The notes under the pieces were generated by a model. That model did no database searches. It had not been told where the DNA came from and saw only the letters and a list, made by a program, of their open reading frames with translations. Below, in pieces: positions 25,854 through 34,260 of a DNA stretch of 59,776 nt (position 1 is the first letter of the stretch; each line of letters starts with the position of its first letter). Location of the stretch: assembly GCA_937934285.1 (NCBI GenBank), contig CALHAT010000026.1, positions 1 to 59,776 of the forward strand, written 5' to 3'. The stretch comes from Minisyncoccota bacterium. Its GTDB lineage: Bacteria > Patescibacteriota > Minisyncoccia > UBA6257 > HR35. The translations under genes and the position numbers were made by a program.

Positions 25854-26411
25854 ATGACAAAAGAAAAAATAAAACTAATTTATGGGATTGGTAATGAGGA
25901 TAAAAATTTTGTAAACTCTGTTCATAATTTAGGTAAAGAAATTATTAAATTTTATTTTCAAAAGCCAATAGATTTGAGACATTCTCTTTATGAAAAAAAT
26001 GATTCTTTGATTTTAGCAACTAATTTAGGTTATGTCAATTTAGCTGGTCAGGGTTTAAAAGAACTCTTAGAAAAATTTAAATTAAAGCCAGAAAACATTC
26101 TAGTTATTCATGACGATGCTGATTTAGTTTTTCCGATTTTTAAAACCAGCTTTGGGGTTGGTTCAGCTGGTCATAAAGGCATAGAGTCAATTATCAAAAA
26201 TTTAAAAACAAAAAATTTTTGGCGTTTTCGCATCGGCATCCAAAAAAAGAAAAGAAGAAAAGCCGAAGAAATTGTTTTAAGAAAATGGTCTTCAAATGAA
26301 AAAAAGGTTGTTGATAAAATTAAAAAGAAATTTAAAATTATTTTCGAAAAATTAACTGAAGGAAAATTGCCGAATGAATTAAATTTAGAAAAAGAATATT
26401 TTTTAAGATAA
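25854..26411 (+). CDS. pth: Peptidyl-tRNA hydrolase, divergent
   Basis: This is a 185-aa enzyme that releases stalled peptidyl-tRNA. Aligned to E. coli Pth it keeps N14 (GIGNE, for N10), the catalytic H24 (VHNLG, for H20), N62 (VNLAG, for N68), D87 (IHDDADL, for D93) and H107 (for H113). The residue equivalent to N114 is Lys (GHKG), and the tyrosine that normally precedes the TRHN motif is missing. It is followed 2 bp later by a GalT-like gene. Function is probable but the substrate site is altered. Confidence 0.82.
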   Translation: MTKEKIKLIYGIGNEDKNFVNSVHNLGKEIIKFYFQKPIDLRHSLYEKNDSLILATNLGYVNLAGQGLKELLEKFKLKPENILVIHDDADLVFPIFKTSFGVGSAGHKGIESIIKNLKTKNFWRFRIGIQKKKRRKAEEIVLRKWSSNEKKVVDKIKKKFKIIFEKLTEGKLPNELNLEKEYFLR

Positions 26412-26413
26412 CA

Positions 26414-27364
26414 ATGGGCTTAAGAGAGAAAATTAAAAACATTAATCAAGAAATTTTTCAAAGAATTTTTGAGGTTAGAGAAATCAATTTAGATTTAGAA
26501 AATTTTGAAAGTTTTCCTGAATTTCAAAAACAAGAGCTTCTTTTCATCAAAGATAAAATCTTGGGCCTTGAAGCTATTTTTAATTTTTCAAGAAAAAAAA
26601 GACCTCAACCAAGAACCGAAACAAAAATTGAAAATGAACCTGATCCTTTTTGTAATGCTCATAATTTAACCCCCATTGATGAGCTTGGTCGTTTAGAAAA
26701 TGAATCAGCTCTTACCGCGGCTAATCTTTCCAAAATGGCTGATTATCATAGCTTAATCATTTTTAAAAAACATAGATTTACTGAGTTAACCGAAAAAGAT
26801 TTTATTGAAGCTTTAAATTTAGCTCAGGAATGGTTTGAAAAAATAAAAGAGCTTGATCCAAGAATCTTCACTCAAATTTTGATTTGGAACTATCATTATC
26901 GTGCTGCTGCTTCTATTTTACACCCCCATTTTCAAGTTTTAGCTTTCAAAGAAATACCTCAACGTCTTGAAGATTGGCAAAAAAGGATTGAAGATTATCA
27001 AGAAAAATTTAGGAGTGATTATTTTGCCGATTATTTTCAAGTTGCTCAAGAATTAGGAATTACTAAAAGTTTTCCTAATTTAAAAGCCTGGTTAAGTTTA
27101 ACGCCCTTTAAAGAAAAGACAGTTTTTTTTGAAGGTAATTTGAAAAATGATTTTTGGCAAATTTTAGAAAAATTAATTCAAAATGGAACTCAGAGTTTTA
27201 ATCTTTTTTATCTTTATCGAACAACTTATTTGAAAAATTTTGGCTTTTTCGTTGATCGTGGTGAAATAAATAAAATAAACTCTGATTTTGGTGCTTTGGA
27301 AATTTTTGGTTTACCAGTTGTTTCTTATGATCCGATCGAGTTAGCCGGTTTAATATTTAGTTGA
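26414..27364 (+). CDS. GalT/HIT-superfamily nucleotidyltransferase-like protein
   Basis: This is a 316-aa protein whose centre carries HPHFQ (H170, H172, Q174), the active-site motif of galactose-1-phosphate uridylyltransferase. Flanking strands match too (YHSLIIFKKH, then SILHPHFQVLAF). A single Cys-His region (PFCNAH) near 79-83 is reminiscent of a metal site. The family acts on nucleotide-sugar or related phosphates, but the substrate cannot be read from sequence. It is second in the pth unit. Confidence 0.75.
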   Translation: MGLREKIKNINQEIFQRIFEVREINLDLENFESFPEFQKQELLFIKDKILGLEAIFNFSRKKRPQPRTETKIENEPDPFCNAHNLTPIDELGRLENESALTAANLSKMADYHSLIIFKKHRFTELTEKDFIEALNLAQEWFEKIKELDPRIFTQILIWNYHYRAAASILHPHFQVLAFKEIPQRLEDWQKRIEDYQEKFRSDYFADYFQVAQELGITKSFPNLKAWLSLTPFKEKTVFFEGNLKNDFWQILEKLIQNGTQSFNLFYLYRTTYLKNFGFFVDRGEINKINSDFGALEIFGLPVVSYDPIELAGLIFS

Positions 27365-27517
27365 AGTTGAAAATTCTTCAGGAACCAAAAGGGGTATTGT
27401 TTCTTTGGGGCTAAATTGTGAAGGTTTTTCTCTTCTAACTTCAATAGGAAGGAAAATAAAATAAGCTAAGAGACTAAGACCGACGAGCCAAAGAATAATT
27501 TTTGTTGCTCTTACCAT
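27350..27517 (-). CDS. Small single-TM protein downstream of RNase J
   Basis: This is a 55-aa frame starting MVRATKIILWLVGLSLLAYF, with one TM helix and then a short tail of Lys, Pro, Ser and Thr ending in STSTKY. It starts 2 bp after the RNase J stop, which argues that it is a real operon gene. Its last 15 bp overlap the GalT-like gene from the other strand. No family is recognised. Confidence 0.55.
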   Translation of the reverse strand: MVRATKIILWLVGLSLLAYFIFLPIEVRREKPSQFSPKETIPLLVPEEFSTSTKY

Positions 27518-27519
27518 TT

Positions 27520-29271
27520 TTAAACCTTAACAACCACAGGTAAAACAAGCGGCCTTCTTTTGGTCTTTTTGAAAAGAAATTCGGCGATTTCCTCTTTTAA
27601 ATTATACCTGATTTGCTCTTCTTGAATAATTGGTGATTCATCGCCTAAAAATCTAACATTTCTTTCAACAATTTTCCTTATTAAGTTTCTTACCTCTTGT
27701 AAAAGTTCTTTTGATTCCCGTAAATAAACAAAGCCTCGAGAAACAATATCCGGACTTGTTTTTAAAGTTCCGGTAGCTGAATCGATAGTAGTAACCACAA
27801 CGAACATTCCATCTTTAGCTAAATTCTGCCGATCACGCAGTACAACTTCCTGAACATCACCAACACCCAAGCCATCAACATAAACAGGATTAGCTGGAAC
27901 ATATCTATTAGTTAAATAGACTTTATCAGCGGTTACTTCAATAATTCTTCCGTTTTGGCTAATAATAACTTTTTCTTTGGGAATTCCCAAATTGACAGCA
28001 ATTTCTTCAGCTGCTTTTAGCATATAATAATAACCTTGCGAAGGAATAACATATTCAGGTTTAGTAATGTTTATCAAGAGTTTTAAGTCACCGGAAAAGC
28101 CATGACCTGAAGCATGAATATCCATCATTTGATAATGATAGATATAAGCTCCTTGTTTAGATAAATCGTCTTTTAATTCTTGAATAATTCTTTCGTTCCC
28201 TGGAATAACCGAAGATGAAAAGATAACCGTATCACCGGGAATAATTTTAAAGTAACGGTGCTGACCATTAGCAATTCTCATCAAAGCTGAGCTTTCTTCA
28301 GCTTGAGAACCAGTACAAATGATTGTTACCTGATGAGGGGGTAAACGAAAACTATCTTCGGGTCTAATCAAAATCCCCTTAGGAACTTGGAGATATTTTA
28401 AACGTCGGGCGATTTCAACAGCCATTTTCATTGACCTACCATCAAGAACAACTTTTCGACCATAAAGAGACGAAAGCCAAATAAGCTGTTGAACTCTTTC
28501 TAAAAGAGCCGAGAAGGTAGCAGCAATAATTCGACCTTTGGCTTTTCTAAAAATATCCTCTAAGTTTTCCATAATAACTTTTTCTGATTCAACAAAACCT
28601 GGCTGGGGTGCATTAGTCGCATCCATCATTAAAACTCTGACTCCCCTCATCGCTAATTTGGCAATTCTGAAAAGATCAGCTGGCTGATCGAAAACGGGAG
28701 AAAAATCAATTTTAAATTCACCAGCATATAAAATATTACCAACTGGGGTTTGAATAAAAAAACCAATCGTATCTGGAATATTATGATTTAGATGAAAATA
28801 ATCAATAATAAAAGAGCCGAGTTTAATTGTTTTATAATTATCTTTTCTTAATTCATAAATCTGCAATCTTGGTTGGTTAGGAAAATCAGCTTGTCTTTGT
28901 AAAATGAGACCCTTAGTTAGGGGTGCTGTATAAATTGGTGGATTGCCGATTCGATCAATAATGTAAGGAATACCTCCTATGTGATCAAAATGGCCATGAC
29001 TAATTAAAATACCTTTGATTTTTTCTTTATTTTCTTCTAAATATTCAGTATTGGGAATAATAAAATCAACACCGGGTAATTCCTCAAAAGCCGGAAATTC
29101 TAAACCAACATCAATAATAATAATTTCCTTATCGTTTAATTCTAAGACAGTCATATTCTTACCAACCTCTTCTAAACCGCCCAAGGGGATAATTTTAAGA
29201 TGACCTGGATAAGATTTATCTCTTTTTCTAATCTTTGATTGGGTTTCTTCTAAAATTAAAGTTTTTTCCAT
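27520..29271 (-). CDS. rnj: Ribonuclease J
   Basis: This 583-aa metallo-beta-lactamase/beta-CASP nuclease has combined endo- and 5'-exonuclease activity on mRNA and rRNA. The metal motif is SHGHFDHIGG. Other sites are GHASGH-type sequence DIHASGHGFSGD and TGSQAEESSALMRIA. A C-terminal domain follows. Its ATG begins 4 nt after the tRNA-Leu gene, so the mRNA 5' end is probably made by tRNA 3' processing. Together with RNase Y at 40432 it indicates a Gram-positive-type decay system. Confidence 0.96.
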   Translation of the reverse strand: MEKTLILEETQSKIRKRDKSYPGHLKIIPLGGLEEVGKNMTVLELNDKEIIIIDVGLEFPAFEELPGVDFIIPNTEYLEENKEKIKGILISHGHFDHIGGIPYIIDRIGNPPIYTAPLTKGLILQRQADFPNQPRLQIYELRKDNYKTIKLGSFIIDYFHLNHNIPDTIGFFIQTPVGNILYAGEFKIDFSPVFDQPADLFRIAKLAMRGVRVLMMDATNAPQPGFVESEKVIMENLEDIFRKAKGRIIAATFSALLERVQQLIWLSSLYGRKVVLDGRSMKMAVEIARRLKYLQVPKGILIRPEDSFRLPPHQVTIICTGSQAEESSALMRIANGQHRYFKIIPGDTVIFSSSVIPGNERIIQELKDDLSKQGAYIYHYQMMDIHASGHGFSGDLKLLINITKPEYVIPSQGYYYMLKAAEEIAVNLGIPKEKVIISQNGRIIEVTADKVYLTNRYVPANPVYVDGLGVGDVQEVVLRDRQNLAKDGMFVVVTTIDSATGTLKTSPDIVSRGFVYLRESKELLQEVRNLIRKIVERNVRFLGDESPIIQEEQIRYNLKEEIAEFLFKKTKRRPLVLPVVVKV

Positions 29272-29275
29272 TTTA

Positions 29276-29359
29276 TGTCGGAGGGGAGATTCGAACTCCC
29301 ACAGCTTTTCAGCTACGAGGCTCTGAACCTCGCGCGTCTGCCGATTCCGCCACTCCGAC
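29276..29359 (-). tRNA. tRNA-Leu (anticodon CAG)
   Basis: This is an 84-nt class II tRNA with acceptor stem GTCGGAG/CTCCGAC, anticodon loop TTCAGAG, a long variable arm (GTAGCTGAAAAGCTGT) and T-arm GTTCGAATC. CCA is not encoded. The RNase J ATG lies 4 nt after its 3' end. Confidence 0.96.
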
Positions 29360-29365
29360 TAAACC

Positions 29366-29404
29366 GCGAACTGTTGCGAACTTTCTCGCGAACTTATGCG
29401 AACT
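29366..29404. repeat. Four direct repeats of GCGAACT beside tRNA-Leu
   Basis: On the plus strand GCGAACT begins at 29366, 29376, 29388 and 29398, so the spacing is 10, 12 and 10 nt. It lies between the tRNA and its presumed -10 box, in what would be the tRNA leader. Two CTGCG repeats follow at about 29420 and 29430. Confidence 0.85.
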
Positions 29405-29406
29405 TC

Positions 29407-29412
29407 ATTATA
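29407..29412 (-). promoter_or_regulatory. -10 box of the tRNA-Leu-RNase J unit
   Basis: TATAAT on the minus strand (29412-29407) would start RNA near 29400, giving a tRNA 5' leader of about 40 nt that contains the GCGAACT repeats. No clear -35. Confidence 0.4.
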
Positions 29413-29443
29413 TTCTTGTCTGCGATTGTCTGCGTTCATTAAT

Positions 29444-29884
29444 TTACTCTTCACTCATTTCAATATCTAAAATTTTACCCGAAGAATCAATTGTTGCTGT
29501 GGCATTTAAAATTCTTGAAAGACCGGTTGTTAAAGTTGCTTGGACTCTAATTTTTTTTGTTCCTGAAGCAACATCTAAAACAGTGTAATTAAAATAACCC
29601 TGAGGCATAAAAACTACAGCTGAACTGGTAGTAAAATTTGGATTTTGATTAATTTGATAAAGGGCATAACGTAGACCACTAATAGCTACTGATCTTAAAG
29701 AAACAAAATTACGAAAAACATAACCAAATTGTAAAGAAGTTGACGATAGGTTCCCTAATATTATAACTAAAAAAATAAATAAAATCAAGGTCAAGGTAGC
29801 GATAACAAAAATTATCTGGCCTTTTTGGAAAGTTAATCTCTGCTTATTCGAAAGGCAAAATAATTGCTGTTTCTCCTTCTTCAT
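29444..29884 (-). CDS. Pilin-like protein (minor pseudopilin type)
   Basis: This 146-aa protein has a prepilin-like N-terminus: a basic leader, then FQKG just before a long hydrophobic helix (QIIFVIATLTLILFIFLVIIL), then a globular C-terminal domain. Glu5 of classical pilins is absent. It overlaps the upstream pilin-like gene by 41 bp, an unusually long same-strand overlap, and no later Met is available as start. It is the last of three pilin-like genes after fusA. Confidence 0.65.
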   Translation of the reverse strand: MKKEKQQLFCLSNKQRLTFQKGQIIFVIATLTLILFIFLVIILGNLSSTSLQFGYVFRNFVSLRSVAISGLRYALYQINQNPNFTTSSAVVFMPQGYFNYTVLDVASGTKKIRVQATLTTGLSRILNATATIDSSGKILDIEMSEE

Positions 29885-30737
29885 AAGTTCCCGCCGGTCC
29901 TTTGACCTTTAAATTAACTTTAAAACTTCGACCCGTTTTCGTAAATTTTAAATCCTGAAAAATAACTCGGGGATCAGAAATTAAATCAAGATAATAAACT
30001 GCAGGGTTCGTTTTAGCTAAATAAACTTTACCCGCTTGACCATCAAAAATAAGCCAACCGATCACTTCGTTCCAAGCATAACCATAAAGATAATTGTCTT
30101 TAACAATGACTTTATAATTTGAAGTTGGACAAATATTAACATCTTGACAATTAAAAGAAATCCAACCCACAACATCACTCCAAGCAAAACCGCGGAGTTG
30201 ATTTTGTTGATCTAAACAAACACCATACACCGGTTCACCAGAATCAGTATTTCTAAATTTTATCCAGCCAATATTTGGTGACCAAGCATAACCTGAAAAA
30301 GCATAAATAGCCGGTACCGAAGATCCGGAACTTATTTGACAACTAGATGAAGCTAAAAAACTAACATAATAGGTCGGACCATTAAAACTAATACTCCCGA
30401 CACTTAAATTATTAGCAAAACCTTTCACTCTTGAAGAAGATAGATCCAAATAAATTGGTTGGGTTAAAAAAATAACAACATTTTCATTTTTTTGAACAAA
30501 AACAATCTCCCAATCAGTTAAAATATCCAAGGATTTCGATCGGAAAATTTCTCGTTGAATTCTTAAAAAAATATTTCTTATTTCACTTCGCAAATCAACT
30601 TCTTCTCTTAAAACAAAATAATTTTTTAAAGCTTCATTTAAAATCGGGTAAGCAATACCAATAATCAAAGCAAACAAACCAAAATATAAAATAACCTCAA
30701 TTAAAGTGAAACCTTGATTTTTTTTAAAAGGCGACAT
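29844..30737 (-). CDS. Type IV pilin-like protein with three GYAW repeats
   Basis: This 297-aa protein has a canonical prepilin start: MSPFKKNQG then FTLIEVILYFGLFALIIGIAYP, with cleavage after Gly and Glu5 retained. The C-terminal part contains three repeats of the type GYAWSPNIGWIKF, GFAWSDVVGWISFN and GYAWNEVIGWLIFDG, a beta-repeat seen in surface proteins. So a pilin stalk carries a repeat domain, perhaps a tip adhesin. It overlaps its neighbours by 14 and 41 bp. Confidence 0.88.
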   Translation of the reverse strand: MSPFKKNQGFTLIEVILYFGLFALIIGIAYPILNEALKNYFVLREEVDLRSEIRNIFLRIQREIFRSKSLDILTDWEIVFVQKNENVVIFLTQPIYLDLSSSRVKGFANNLSVGSISFNGPTYYVSFLASSSCQISSGSSVPAIYAFSGYAWSPNIGWIKFRNTDSGEPVYGVCLDQQNQLRGFAWSDVVGWISFNCQDVNICPTSNYKVIVKDNYLYGYAWNEVIGWLIFDGQAGKVYLAKTNPAVYYLDLISDPRVIFQDLKFTKTGRSFKVNLKVKGPAGTYEEGETAIILPFE

Positions 30738-31155
30738 TTAACTTTGGTAAAAGAAAATAATCTTCAATAATTAAATCAAGATATTTGGCGGTGGTAGTTA
30801 CAAATTTAATAGTATCAGTTGTATAATTATTTATTTTAAAACTAAAATAATAAATTTCATTGAAGGCGGTAATTTTTTCACTGCCGGTAGCAATTACCCA
30901 GTCATTTCCTGAAGCATAAAGGTAATAATCAGTAGTTGAAGCCAAAGAATCAATTAGTGACCAATTTGTCTTAGCTAAAGAAATTAAAGCATTACGATAT
31001 TTTTCGAAACTTGAAATAGCAATCGCCTGATTAAAAGTAGGGTATCTTTGGGAACGCTGTAAAAGACTCAAAAAAGCAGCTAAAATTCCTAAAATAACAA
31101 CCAAAAGTCCCAAACCAAGAACAACCTCAATTAAAAACTGGCCTTTATTTTTCAT
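30724..31155 (-). CDS. Type IV pilin-like protein
   Basis: This is a 143-aa prepilin. The short leader MKNKG precedes QFLIEVVLGLGLLVVILGILAAFLSLL, with cleavage after Gly5 and the conserved Glu. The C-terminal domain is short with many Thr and Tyr residues and no Cys pair. It overlaps the fusA stop by 4 bp and the next pilin by 14 bp. Pilin genes directly behind fusA, where tuf is often found, is a notable arrangement. Confidence 0.85.
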   Translation of the reverse strand: MKNKGQFLIEVVLGLGLLVVILGILAAFLSLLQRSQRYPTFNQAIAISSFEKYRNALISLAKTNWSLIDSLASTTDYYLYASGNDWVIATGSEKITAFNEIYYFSFKINNYTTDTIKFVTTTAKYLDLIIEDYFLLPKLNVAF

Positions 31156-33284
31156 CTGATTTTGGCTACATTATTTGTTTGGATTATCATCTGAGAAATT
31201 TGTGGAGGGACGGGCTCATAATGAGAAAACTCCATCATACATGTTCCTCTTCCTTGGGTTAAAGATCTTAAAACCGTTACATAACCGAACATTTCTGCTA
31301 AAGGAGTGTAAGCCCGAATAACTTTCGTCATTCCTCGATCAAAAACTTCTTCAATCTTTGCTCTTCTTGAAGAAAGATCACCGGTAATATCACCCAAAAA
31401 TTCAGGTGGAATAACAATTTCTGTTTTCATAATTGGTTCTATTAAAATTGGGCTAGCTTGTTTAACTGCTTCTTGAAGAGCAATTGCTCCAGCAATTTTA
31501 AAAGCAATATCCGAAGAATCAACTTCATGATAAGAACCATCAAACAAAGTAATCCGAATGTCTTTAATTGGATAGCCCGCTAAAACTCCTTTTTCCATTG
31601 CTTCTTTAACACCCTTTTCAACTGAAGGAATAAAATTGTCGGGAATAATTCCGCCTTTAATAGCATTGATAAATTCAAAACCTTTACCTCTTTCTAAGGG
31701 TTCAACTTTTAACCAAACATGACCATACTGTCCTCGACCACCGCTTTGACGAATATATTTTCCTTCAGCAACGGCTTCTTTGGTTATTGTCTCTAAATAA
31801 GCAACTTGGGGTCTGCCAACATTAATTTCAACATTAAATTCTCTTTTGAGTCGATCGACTTTAATTTCTAAATGAAGCTCGCCCATTCCTCCAATTAAAA
31901 CATCACCGGTTTCTAAATTTTGAGTTAAACGGAAGGTTGGGTCTTCGTCCATTAAAGCTTTTAATGCTAAGCCCATTTTTTCCTGATCTTGTTTAGTTTT
32001 GGGTTCAACTCTCATCCAAATAACCGGTTCTGCAAATTCAATTTTTTCATAAATAATTGGTGCCTTGGGATCACAAAGAGTTTCACCGGTCTTTAATTCC
32101 TTAAGACCAACAATAGCACCAATATCACCGGCAAAAAGTTCTTCAATTTCTTCACGATGATTAGCATGCATCCGAGCGATTCTACCGATCCTTAGGGTTT
32201 GTCCGGTAGTTGAATTTAAAACAGTCATCCCACTTTTTAAAATACCGGAATAAACACGAATATAAGATAAAGTACCAACATAGGGATCAACGGCGATTTT
32301 AAAAACTAGTCCGGAAAATGGTTCATTGTCAGATGCTTTTCGTGAAGTTTTTTCATTGGTTAAAGGATTGTTTCCCTGAGGATCGGGTAAATCAAGAGGT
32401 GAAGGCAAAAAATCAACAACTCCATCTAAAAGAAGTTGAACACCTTTATTTTTTAAAGATGAACCACAAAAAACCGGGATAAATTCATATTTCAAGGTTG
32501 TTCTTCTAATTGCTTTTCGGATCTCTTCGTCGTTGAAATTATTAGCAAAATATTTTTCCATAAACTCTTCATCTCTTTCGGCTAATTTTTCTAATAAAAT
32601 ATTCCTCCATTTTTCAGCATATTCTTTTCTCGAAGGATCAATATCTTTTTTAACAATATCTTGACCTTTTTCACTTTCAAAATAAACCTCTTTCATCTCA
32701 ATTAAATCAATTACTCCTTGAAAATTTTCTTCTTGCCCGATAGGAATATTTACTAAAACAGCATCTTTTGATAACCTCTGATGAATAGAATTTAAAGAAA
32801 ACTCAAAATCAGCACCAATACGATCGAGTTTATTAATAAAACAAATTCGAGGTACTCTATATTTATCAGCTTGATGCCAAACTGTTTCTGATTGAGCCTC
32901 AACTCCTTGAACACCATCAAAAACAACCACAGCTCCATCTAAAACTCTTAAAGATCTTTCAACTTCAGCGGTAAAATCAACATGACCGGGAGTATCAATG
33001 ATATTAATTTTATATTCACCTTTAATTCTTTCTTCTTTTGTTTCAGCTTGCTTTAAATAACTTTGTGTCCAAAAGCAAGTTACAGCTGCTGAGGTAATTG
33101 TAATCCCCCTTTCTCTTTCTTGAGGCATCCAATCAGTAACTGTTGTTCCTTCATGAACTTCACCGATTTTATGAGAAATTCCCGTGTAATATAAAATCCT
33201 TTCAGTTGTGGTTGTTTTCCCAGCATCAATATGAGCAATAATTCCAATATTTCTTGTTTTTTCAATTGGATAGATTCGTGGCAT
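31152..33284 (-). CDS. fusA: Elongation factor G
   Basis: This 710-aa translocation GTPase starts at ATG 33284, immediately after the rpsG stop. G1 is AHIDAGKTT, G2 RGITITSAA, G3 DTPGHVDF and G4 NKLDRIG. Domain IV has the GGRGQYGHVWLKVEP motif. A start 42 nt upstream is open but would lie inside rpsG. It is in the classical str operon order rpsL-rpsG-fusA. tuf does not follow. Confidence 0.97.
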   Translation of the reverse strand: MPRIYPIEKTRNIGIIAHIDAGKTTTTERILYYTGISHKIGEVHEGTTVTDWMPQERERGITITSAAVTCFWTQSYLKQAETKEERIKGEYKINIIDTPGHVDFTAEVERSLRVLDGAVVVFDGVQGVEAQSETVWHQADKYRVPRICFINKLDRIGADFEFSLNSIHQRLSKDAVLVNIPIGQEENFQGVIDLIEMKEVYFESEKGQDIVKKDIDPSRKEYAEKWRNILLEKLAERDEEFMEKYFANNFNDEEIRKAIRRTTLKYEFIPVFCGSSLKNKGVQLLLDGVVDFLPSPLDLPDPQGNNPLTNEKTSRKASDNEPFSGLVFKIAVDPYVGTLSYIRVYSGILKSGMTVLNSTTGQTLRIGRIARMHANHREEIEELFAGDIGAIVGLKELKTGETLCDPKAPIIYEKIEFAEPVIWMRVEPKTKQDQEKMGLALKALMDEDPTFRLTQNLETGDVLIGGMGELHLEIKVDRLKREFNVEINVGRPQVAYLETITKEAVAEGKYIRQSGGRGQYGHVWLKVEPLERGKGFEFINAIKGGIIPDNFIPSVEKGVKEAMEKGVLAGYPIKDIRITLFDGSYHEVDSSDIAFKIAGAIALQEAVKQASPILIEPIMKTEIVIPPEFLGDITGDLSSRRAKIEEVFDRGMTKVIRAYTPLAEMFGYVTVLRSLTQGRGTCMMEFSHYEPVPPQISQMIIQTNNVAKIR

Positions 33285-33285
33285 T

Positions 33286-33777
33286 TTATTTTTGTTGTTT
33301 TCTTCCCCACCAACCAAAATGAGCAAAAGCTTTGTTAGTTTCAGCTAATTTATGCATCTCAATTTTCTTCTTATAAGCATCACCCTCTTCATTAAAAGCA
33401 GCAATTATTTCTTCAGCCAATTTTTCAGACATCGGTTTCCCTTTTTTATTTCGAGCTGCTTCAATAATCCATTTAACTGCTTTTTGAAACCTTCGTTCAC
33501 TTCTTACTTGCCGGGGAACCAAAAAAGTTGCTCCCCCAATTCTTCTTGGCCAAACCTCAACAACTGGGGCAACATTTTTTAAAGCTGATTGAAAAACTTT
33601 TAAAGGATTTTGACCTGTCTTTTCCTTAACAAGTTCCATTGCTTTGTAAAAAATTTTCATAGCTTTTTCTTTTTTACCATCTCTCATTAAATTATTAATA
33701 AACCTTGTAACAATAACGCTATTATAGAGCGGATCAGGATTCCAATGCCTTTTAATTTTCACTCTTTTTCTTGGCAT
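33286..33777 (-). CDS. rpsG: Ribosomal protein uS7
   Basis: This is a 163-aa head-domain protein of the small subunit. Motifs include MPRKRVKIKRHWNPDPLYNS, LMRDGKKEKAMKIFYKAME, and VPRQVRSERRFQKAVKWIIEAAR. It ends in a basic tail with FAHFGWWGRK. It overlaps the rpsL stop by 1 bp (TAATG). Confidence 0.97.
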   Translation of the reverse strand: MPRKRVKIKRHWNPDPLYNSVIVTRFINNLMRDGKKEKAMKIFYKAMELVKEKTGQNPLKVFQSALKNVAPVVEVWPRRIGGATFLVPRQVRSERRFQKAVKWIIEAARNKKGKPMSEKLAEEIIAAFNEEGDAYKKKIEMHKLAETNKAFAHFGWWGRKQQK

Positions 33778-34190
33778 TATTCTTTTGGTTTTTTAGCACC
33801 ATAAAGAGAACGGCCTTGTCTTCTTCCTTCAACACCACTGGCATCATAAACGCCCCGGACAATATGATATCGAACTCCCGGCAAATCTTTGACTCGACCA
33901 CCTCTGACAAGAACAATTGAGTGCTCTTGCAAATTATGACCAATTCCTGGAATGTAAGCAGTTACCTCAACACCATTTGACAATCTCACCTTAGCGACTT
34001 TTCTTAAGGCTGAATTTGGTTTTTTAGGGGTTGTCGTATAAACTCTAAGACAGACACCTTTTTTAAAGGGTGCCGGTAAATATCTTTCTTTTCTTTTTAA
34101 ACTATTATAATAAAAAAGCAAAGCTGGCGATCTCGATCTTTTCTTAATCTTACTTCTTCCCTTTTTGACTAATTGATTAACTGTCGGCAT
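33777..34190 (-). CDS. rpsL: Ribosomal protein uS12
   Basis: This is a 137-aa decoding-centre protein. It has MPTVNQLVKKGR, then a slightly variable segment (SPALLFYYNSLKRKERY), then the conserved TTTPKKPNSALRKVAKVRLSNG and IPGIGHNLQEHS, and ends in the GVEGRRQGRSLYGAKKPK tail. It has its own promoter and heads the str operon. Confidence 0.97.
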   Translation of the reverse strand: MPTVNQLVKKGRSKIKKRSRSPALLFYYNSLKRKERYLPAPFKKGVCLRVYTTTPKKPNSALRKVAKVRLSNGVEVTAYIPGIGHNLQEHSIVLVRGGRVKDLPGVRYHIVRGVYDASGVEGRRQGRSLYGAKKPKE

Positions 34191-34196
34191 TTTTTT

Positions 34197-34202
34197 ATTA
34201 TA
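34197..34202 (-). promoter_or_regulatory. Extended -10 promoter of rpsL-rpsG-fusA
   Basis: On the minus strand TGATATAAT (box 34202-34197) ends 6 nt before the rpsL ATG at 34190. Sequence and spacing are identical to the pilM promoter. A leaderless mRNA for a ribosomal operon is implied. Confidence 0.55.
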
Positions 34203-34212
34203 TCATAAAAAT

Positions 34213-34260
34213 AAAAAAATTTTAATTTTAGGCGGTGGTTTTGGTGGTTTAAGTGAATGA
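34213..34260 (+). pseudogene. Remnant of an NDH-2-like FAD/NAD-dependent oxidoreductase (N-terminus only)
   Basis: In the 70-bp gap between rpsL and rpmB the plus strand reads KKILILGGGFGGLSE and then TGA. This is the start of a type II NADH dehydrogenase or related flavoprotein: strand beta1 plus the GxGxxG dinucleotide loop. No ATG is in frame. The bases just before (AT then seven A) look like an ATG followed by AAA AAA ATT that lost its G. The rest of the gene is gone, replaced by the rpmB 3' end. This is inference from a short match. Confidence 0.45.

Noticed and set aside
29276..29404. Integrated element or att site at tRNA-Leu
   Set aside because: Repeats are short and there is no integrase, no duplicate of the tRNA 3' end, and flanking genes are housekeeping.
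33285..33326. Extended start of fusA
   Set aside because: It lies inside rpsG; MPRIYPIEKTRNIGI at 33284 is the usual EF-G N-terminus.
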